DNA of 19,041 nucleotides from contig CANOIM010000021.1 of NCBI GenBank assembly GCA_947566075.1, forward strand, positions 1-19,041, given 5' to 3'. The translations under genes were made by a program, and so were the position numbers. Source of the DNA: an uncultured Eggerthellaceae bacterium (GTDB lineage: Bacteria > Actinomycetota > Coriobacteriia > Coriobacteriales > Eggerthellaceae). The notes beneath the pieces were generated by a model that saw only the letters and a program-made list of their open reading frames with translations, was not told the DNA's origin and ran no database searches. Of the stretch, positions 14,707 through 19,041 are shown one piece after another. Position 1 is the stretch's first letter. Every line of letters begins with the position of its first letter.

Positions 14707-14760
14707 ATCGTAGTGCAAGCTTTAGCTTGCCCGCAATGACAGACTGAGTCTGCGCTACGA
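14707..14760. repeat. Nested inverted repeats forming a two-armed structure
   Basis: Outer strands TCGTAGTGC (14708-14716) and GCGCTACGA (14752-14760) pair over nine positions with one wobble. Inside are GCAAGC-TTTA-GCTTGC (14715-14730) and CAGAC-TGA-GTCTG (14740-14752), two perfect hairpins that share edge bases with the outer stem. It fills most of the gap between rsmA and the permease. It could be a dispersed mobile or REP-like element, a terminator for rsmA, or an operator. On the minus strand TTGCGG (14731-14736) and TACGAT (14707-14712) could form a promoter for the permease, with the first palindrome in its 18-base spacer. Confidence 0.6.
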
Positions 14761-14776
14761 ATCCATCTCGAATGAC

Positions 14777-15673
14777 TCAGGTTTCATCACCGTTTTCCAG
14801 CAGGGAGCGTCCCAGGAGCAGATAGGTTGACGGGGGCAGCGTCTCACCACGCGTGCGGGGACTGACATCGGCAGCTTCCAGGATCTGCGGTAGCGCCTCT
14901 AGGATGTGGGCACCCGAAGCGCCCCGGCTAGCGAAGTAGGTTTTGCAGGAATTCACGATGGTCTTCCGACGCGAAGCGAAGGCGGCATCAGCCATGAGGC
15001 AGGCTGCTTGGATCACGGCTTCATCCGCCCAAGCGGGCAGGTCATCCCGCCGGTTCAGGCGGATGACCGTGCTATCCACATGGGGTGGCGGCATGAAATC
15101 ATTCCGGCTCACCGCGAAGGAACCCACCGGCATTGCCCGAAGCGCCAGCTTGACGGTGTAGGCGCCGTAGTCCTTCCGGCCGGGCTCTGCCGCCATGCGC
15201 TCAGCCACTTCCCGCTGCACCATGACCGTGACGCTTTGGAGCGAAGAGAAGCGAACCAGATAGTCCAGCACGATGGTGGCTGCCACGCCGTAGGGCAGAT
15301 TCGCTATGAGCTTAGTGGGCACATGGCCTGCCAAGTCAGCTTCCTTGAGGTCAAGGCCGTCCTTCTTGACCAAGAGGAAGCGGTGGCGCAGCTCAGCCAA
15401 CGTGTATTCCAGAACCTCCGGGAGCGTTTCATCCCGTTCCACCGATACCACGAACCCTGCATGCTGGAGCAGGGCATGGGTGAGCGTTCCTATGCCGGGG
15501 CCTACCTCCAAGACCGTATCTGCCTCGTTCGCCTCTGACAGATCCAGGATGCGACCGATGACGGTGTCATTCACGAGGAAATTCTGACCAAGGGCCTTCT
15601 TGGGTGCCAGCCCGAAGCGTTGGAGCACCGCCCGCGTTGCGCTGGGAGTTGCCAGGGTGGAGAACTCAGCCAT
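14777..15673 (-). CDS. rsmA: 16S rRNA (adenine-N6,N6)-dimethyltransferase RsmA/KsgA
   Basis: RsmA dimethylates the two adjacent adenines near the 3' end of 16S rRNA, a late 30S assembly step. The 298-aa protein shows KKALGQNFLVND, the SAM-binding VLEVGPGIGTLTHALL, SVERDE, the catalytic NLPYGVAA motif, the MVQREVAERMAAEPGRKDYGAYTV block and the C-terminal FMPPPHVDSTVIRL segment. The start is ATG at 15673, which overlaps the stop of the upstream flavoprotein by eight bases, so translation is probably coupled; the longer frame to 15709 lies inside that gene. Last member of the metG-tatD-flavoprotein-rsmA cluster. Confidence 0.96.
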   Translation of the reverse strand: MAEFSTLATPSATRAVLQRFGLAPKKALGQNFLVNDTVIGRILDLSEANEADTVLEVGPGIGTLTHALLQHAGFVVSVERDETLPEVLEYTLAELRHRFLLVKKDGLDLKEADLAGHVPTKLIANLPYGVAATIVLDYLVRFSSLQSVTVMVQREVAERMAAEPGRKDYGAYTVKLALRAMPVGSFAVSRNDFMPPPHVDSTVIRLNRRDDLPAWADEAVIQAACLMADAAFASRRKTIVNSCKTYFASRGASGAHILEALPQILEAADVSPRTRGETLPPSTYLLLGRSLLENGDET

Positions 15674-16313
15674 AGGCCGTCTCGGCATCAACGGTGAGCT
15701 CTTCGGCATCCTCTAGGATGACCCCCGCTTCAGAGATGCGCCCGCGCCAATCCAGGACGCTGGTCAGATGGAAGCCGCACGCCCCCAAGGCTGAGCGCAG
15801 GATGCCCACGAGCGGACCGAACCCATAGGGGTTGTCCTCCTCCCCCACCACATGCACCTCGAAGGTGCGGCGGCGCTCAGTGCGAGCGCGGATATCAGAC
15901 CAGAAGTAGGGTTGCAGCCGGTCCAAGAGAGCCTTGAACGGGGCAGGGGGACCCGCGAAATACAACGGGCACACCACGATCACATGGTCAGCTGCATCCA
16001 GATGCAAGCGCACATCAGCCATGCCATCCACCATGAAGCACTGGTGGGCAGCAGCATCGCTTTTGAATGCCAGCGGGTTCTGCCGGAGAGGGTCATCCTT
16101 CTCAGGGAGCTGCGGATACCCCTTCGCTCCCTTCGCCAAAGCCACCTTGCACCGGTCACAGCCGATGCAAGGGCTTATCTCCAGCGCCCCAACAGACACC
16201 ACCGATACGCCGTCATCGGGACACTCATCGATGCAGGCATCGAAGATCTCATCGGCCAGGTGCGCGCATCTCCCGTCCGGCCGCGGAGACCCTACCAAGA
16301 TGGTCCTATGCAT
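15666..16313 (-). CDS. Flavodoxin-fold NAD(P)H-dependent FMN reductase-like protein
   Basis: 215 aa. The N-terminal strand and phosphate loop TILVGSPRPDGRCAHLAD and the later CPLYFAGPPAPFKALLDRLQPYF are the flavin-binding segments of the NADPH-dependent FMN reductase/multimeric flavodoxin family. A CIGCDRCK motif (Cys49, Cys52, Cys55) is also typical of its iron-sulfur flavoprotein-like members and could bind a cluster or be redox-active. The start is ATG at 16313 (AGGGG six bases upstream), overlapping the tatD stop by eight bases. It lies where many bacteria have rnmV in the metG-tatD-rnmV-ksgA cluster, but it shows no Toprim sequence. The substrate is unknown. Confidence 0.85.
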   Translation of the reverse strand: MHRTILVGSPRPDGRCAHLADEIFDACIDECPDDGVSVVSVGALEISPCIGCDRCKVALAKGAKGYPQLPEKDDPLRQNPLAFKSDAAAHQCFMVDGMADVRLHLDAADHVIVVCPLYFAGPPAPFKALLDRLQPYFWSDIRARTERRRTFEVHVVGEEDNPYGFGPLVGILRSALGACGFHLTSVLDWRGRISEAGVILEDAEELTVDAETAYG

Positions 16314-17277
16314 GGGCTTCCCCTCTCTGCTGCCAGGTTGTAGGCCCGCGGTCGAGCAACGCCAAGGCGTTCTGATAGGTTGTCTGGAGGAGTTCGGTGC
16401 ATGCTGCCTGAGAGGCACCCTCGCCCAGCAGCTCAGTGAGAGCGCGCTCAGCCGTGAAGATCACCTGGGCCGGTTCGCAGGGCTGACCCCGCAGAGGCAC
16501 CGGTGCCATGAAGGGGGCATCCGTCTCCAACAGCAGGCGGTCCAGGGGCACCTCATGGATAGCGGCCCGGATGTCATCAGAGCGGCCGAAGGTGAGTGCG
16601 CCGCCGAAGGCTACGTAGCACCCCGCAGCCACCCACCGCTTGACCTCTTCGGCACTGGACGTATAGCAATGCAAGAGCACGCCCGCAGGGTTCCACCCCG
16701 CCTTCTCAAGGATGTCGTAGGCATCATCATAGGCTTCGCGCACATGGAGCGCCACCGGTAGCTGCGCTTCCCGGGCGACGGCTATCTGCTGCGCGAACAC
16801 CTTCTGCTGGTCTTCCCGCGGGGAGAGGTCATAGTGATAGTCAAGGCCTATCTCCCCCACGGCGCTCACACGCTCATCCTGCAGGCATTGGATGAGGTCC
16901 GCTTCCACCTGAGGGGTGTAGTCCTTAGCGTTGTGGGGATGCACGCCCGCAGCGATGCGCACCCGCGGCACGTCATAGGGGGCCTGGCCGCAGCAGAGGC
17001 TGCCCATCTGGCGCACATCCAGCTGAGCAGCCTGGGTCCACTCCTCCAGGTGCTGGAAGGTGAGAGACTGAGAGCCCCCATCTTCGGCCACATCCACGAT
17101 GGTCTCTATAAAGGCCACCTCATGGGCCCCTGCCCGTGCCAAGGCAAGAGCAGGGTTATCCAGCATCTGCAAGTGCGCGTGGGTATCAGCGATGGGCGTC
17201 AGCAGGTGAGGCGCGTTCACCACCACCGCGCTGCCGTTCTTCTTGGGCTTGCGAAAGAGCTCGTCTCTGACGGTCAT
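16306..17277 (-). CDS. TatD family metal-dependent hydrolase (DNase)
   Basis: 323 aa, longer than the usual ~260, mainly from an N-terminal extension (first ~28 residues) and an insert before the VRIAAGVHPHNA segment. The TIM-barrel metal residues are in place: DTHAHL (His33, His35), VGEIGLDYHYD (Glu), VALHVREA (His), LLHCYTSSAEE (His), LLLETDAPFM (Asp). The family hydrolyses nucleic acids 3'-5' with divalent metal. The ATG overlaps the metG stop as ATGA, with no clear ribosome-binding site, so coupling to metG is likely. Its own stop overlaps the next gene. A shorter start is possible, since residues 1-27 show no family sequence. Confidence 0.92.
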   Translation of the reverse strand: MTVRDELFRKPKKNGSAVVVNAPHLLTPIADTHAHLQMLDNPALALARAGAHEVAFIETIVDVAEDGGSQSLTFQHLEEWTQAAQLDVRQMGSLCCGQAPYDVPRVRIAAGVHPHNAKDYTPQVEADLIQCLQDERVSAVGEIGLDYHYDLSPREDQQKVFAQQIAVAREAQLPVALHVREAYDDAYDILEKAGWNPAGVLLHCYTSSAEEVKRWVAAGCYVAFGGALTFGRSDDIRAAIHEVPLDRLLLETDAPFMAPVPLRGQPCEPAQVIFTAERALTELLGEGASQAACTELLQTTYQNALALLDRGPTTWQQRGEAHA

Positions 17278-18854
17278 TCGAATTCGGGGAGGTTGTCAAC
17301 ATCCAGGCGCGGGAAGAGCGGATCCCCTACTTCGATGGGATTGCCCGCAGGCAGCTGCCCCCAGGCGCTGGCAGCTTGGATATCCTCCACCGCCTGGATA
17401 TCCCCCAGACCCAGCCTACGATAGACCTCAGCCGAGGTGTTCGGCGCGAAGGGAGCCATGTAGAGCGCTATCACGCGGATGGCCTCCAGCAGGTTGTACA
17501 TCACGCAGGCCAGCTCATCAGCCTTTTCCGGGTCCTTCGCCAGCTTGAAGGGCTCCGTTTCCTCTATGTAGCGGTTCGCCCGAGCTGCCAGTTCCTGCAC
17601 GGCAGCGGCGGCCGCCGTGAAGTCTACCTTTGCCAAGGCAGCGTCATACTTGCTATAGAGCGCTTCGGCCAGGGGCTTCAGCGGATTATTGCAGGCGCTT
17701 TCGCAGGAGGCAGGCACTTGACCGTCAAAGTACTTCTTCGTCATGTTCATGACGCGGCTCACCAGGTTTCCCCAGGTGTTCGCCAGCTCATTGTTGTAGA
17801 CCTGCACCATGCGTTCCATGGAGATGGCCCCGTCCGCGCCGAATTGCACGTCGGACATGAAGTAATAGCGGTAGGCATCCACACCGAAGATGGATACCAG
17901 GTCAGCGGGCTTCAAGGCATTGCCCTTGCTCTTGGACATCTTCTCACCCTTGGTGAGCAAGAAGCCGTGACCGAACACACGGTAGGGCACATCCATCCCC
18001 GCAGCCATCAGCATGGCGGGCCAGATGACGCAATGGAAGCGGATGATGTCCTTACCCACGAAGTGGTACTGCATGGGCCAGCGGACTTCGAATTCTCCCG
18101 CCCGCTCATCACTGCCGTAGCCGATGCCGGTGAGGTAAGCCAAAAGGGCGTCAGCCCAGACATAGGCCACGTGGCCCTCATCGAAGGGCAGCGGCACGCC
18201 CCAGTCGAAGGTGGAGCGGCTGATGGAGAGGTCTTTCAAGCCGCGGCTCACGAAGGAGACTATCTCGTTCCGACGCGTCTCAGGCAGGATGAAATCAGGA
18301 TGGCTGGCATAGAAGTCAAGGAGAGGCTGCTGGAATTCGGACAGCTTGAAGAACCAGTTCTCTTCGCCCGAGGCCATGAGCTGCACCGGACGCTTGCAAT
18401 CAGGGCAGACGAACTGGCCGTCCTCGTTCTTCTCTAGGTCAGATTCGGCGTAGTAGGTCTCTTCGTGGACGCAGTACCAGCCCTCATAGGCACCCTTGTA
18501 GAGGTACCCTTTGTCATAGAGCTTCTGCCAGAACTGCTGCACCGTGAGGGCGTGGCGTGGTTCGGTAGTGCGCACGAAGTCAGTGTATTGGATGTCCAGG
18601 GCCTCCCAGGCATCCCGGAAGGCGGGCTCCATGGAATCACACCATTCCTGAGGCGCCATGCCATGTTCGGCCGCCGTATCCGCCACCTTCTGGCCGTGCT
18701 CATCCATGCCGGTGACCAGAGCCACATCCTTGCCATTCATGCGCTGGTAACGGGTGACCGTATCAGCGGCGATGGTGGTGTAGGCAGTGCCCAGGTGCGG
18801 GGCTGCGTTCACATAGTAGATGGGAGTAGTGACCGAATAGGTTTCCTTGGACAT
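17274..18854 (-). CDS. metG: Methionyl-tRNA synthetase MetG
   Basis: MetG charges tRNA-Met. The 526-aa protein has the class I signatures PHLGTAYT (HIGH type, residues 19-26) and KGEKMSKSKGN (KMSKS loop), plus the IRFHCVIWPAMLMAAG active-site strand and the NNELANTWGNLVSRV anticodon-domain helix. The single zinc knuckle is altered: YCVHEETYY replaces the usual YCxxC, while CPDC is kept, so zinc binding is uncertain. There is no C-terminal EMAP/Trbp tRNA-binding domain. The start is ATG at 18854 with AGGAG five bases upstream; a longer frame to 18932 runs through the leader and lacks homologous sequence. First gene of the cluster with tatD, the flavoprotein and rsmA. Confidence 0.96.
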   Translation of the reverse strand: MSKETYSVTTPIYYVNAAPHLGTAYTTIAADTVTRYQRMNGKDVALVTGMDEHGQKVADTAAEHGMAPQEWCDSMEPAFRDAWEALDIQYTDFVRTTEPRHALTVQQFWQKLYDKGYLYKGAYEGWYCVHEETYYAESDLEKNEDGQFVCPDCKRPVQLMASGEENWFFKLSEFQQPLLDFYASHPDFILPETRRNEIVSFVSRGLKDLSISRSTFDWGVPLPFDEGHVAYVWADALLAYLTGIGYGSDERAGEFEVRWPMQYHFVGKDIIRFHCVIWPAMLMAAGMDVPYRVFGHGFLLTKGEKMSKSKGNALKPADLVSIFGVDAYRYYFMSDVQFGADGAISMERMVQVYNNELANTWGNLVSRVMNMTKKYFDGQVPASCESACNNPLKPLAEALYSKYDAALAKVDFTAAAAAVQELAARANRYIEETEPFKLAKDPEKADELACVMYNLLEAIRVIALYMAPFAPNTSAEVYRRLGLGDIQAVEDIQAASAWGQLPAGNPIEVGDPLFPRLDVDNLPEFE

Positions 18855-18876
18855 GGGCTCTCCTGACGGGTGACTT

Positions 18877-18910
18877 CCGTGCTTTCGAATGCTTGAAGAT
18901 TCTAGCACGG
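18877..18910 (-). repeat. Inverted repeat in the metG leader
   Basis: On the minus strand CCGTGCT pairs with AGCACGG around 20 bases, and GAAT/ATTC pair inside. It lies 23 bases upstream of the metG start codon and 30 bases past the stop of the antitoxin gene. It could be the antitoxin's terminator (no T run follows) or a leader structure. TAGAAT within it (18898-18903) is a possible -10 box for metG but without a good -35. Confidence 0.5.
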
Positions 18911-18940
18911 TACGCTCAAGGGATGCGTCCAACTCAGGGG

Positions 18941-19041
18941 TCAGGCTTTTGCTAGCTCTTGGTCTAACCTTTCAGTCACCCATACCTTGATGAGCGCCTG
19001 CCTGCTGATGCCATACCTATTGGCTTCCCGGTCAAGCGAAT
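18941..19041 (-). CDS. BrnA/CopG-like antitoxin, C-terminal fragment at window edge
   Basis: Only the last 32 residues are in the window: SLDREANRYGISRQALIKVW followed by VTERLDQELAKA and TGA. The pattern LDREAxRxGxSRQxLIKVWxxERL is that of BrnA/CopG-type ribbon-helix-helix antitoxins of type II toxin-antitoxin pairs. The rest of the gene, and any toxin (usually just upstream in BrnT-BrnA pairs), lie beyond 19041. The frame is too short to be listed by an ordinary ORF cutoff but is clearly coding. It lies just upstream of metG on the same strand. Confidence 0.7.
   Translation of the reverse strand, partial: SLDREANRYGISRQALIKVWVTERLDQELAKA

Noticed and set aside
1..19041. CRISPR array, insertion sequence or prophage
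   Set aside because: No regularly spaced repeats, transposase, integrase or phage-type gene is seen in any frame.

Overview
This window looks like the chromosome of an anaerobic, high-GC Actinomycetota. My best guess is Coriobacteriia, Eggerthellaceae-like. The pointers are a Tat-exported molybdopterin oxidoreductase complex with ferredoxin subunits, an aldehyde:ferredoxin oxidoreductase (AOR) paralogue, a class A RNase P RNA, and thiamine salvage rather than de novo synthesis. This is inference from gene content and composition; no database search was possible. Apart from rnpB and the AOR-like gene, everything lies on the minus strand.

Layout, left to right. (1) 1-224: a minus-strand tRNA pair, tRNA-Gln(CUG) then tRNA-Glu(CUC, cut by the window edge), behind a near-consensus promoter. 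(2) 221-3293: a thiamine salvage operon read leftward from a TPP riboswitch: thiM, thiE, a cysteine hydrolase of the isochorismatase family, thiD. (3) 3294-3920: thiN (thiamine pyrophosphokinase), just upstream of the riboswitch. (4) 3981-4320: rnpB on the plus strand, divergent from thiN. (5) 4366-9347: a leftward redox operon: Tat-anchored multi-[4Fe-4S] ferredoxin, PsrA/PhsA-like molybdopterin catalytic subunit, PsrB-like four-cluster subunit, NrfD/PsrC-like quinone-interacting membrane subunit, and a DUF4430-like lipoprotein. (6) 9638-11767: a divergently read YdhV-like AOR, separated from the operon by a 290-base control region that holds a perfect 7+7 dyad. (7) 11823-13265: a degenerate IscU-like scaffold domain fused to a long linker and an unrecognised C-terminal domain. 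(8) 13415-14680: an ArsB/NhaD-type permease. (9) 14777-18854: an overlapping housekeeping cluster metG-tatD-flavoprotein-rsmA. (10) 18941-19041: the C-terminal end of a BrnA/CopG-like antitoxin, running off the window.

How they work together. ThiM and ThiD phosphorylate salvaged thiazole and pyrimidine, ThiE joins them, and ThiN can pyrophosphorylate thiamine; the riboswitch represses thiM and the genes behind it when TPP is plentiful. The redox block resembles a polysulfide/thiosulfate-reductase-type respiratory complex, with its A and B subunits outside the membrane and an NrfD anchor, but the residue at the usual molybdenum-ligand position is Trp. Together with the extra Tat ferredoxin, the divergent AOR and the terminal lipoprotein, this is the most promising uncharacterised system in the window. 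No gene-free stretch exceeds 300 bases; the longest is 9348-9637.
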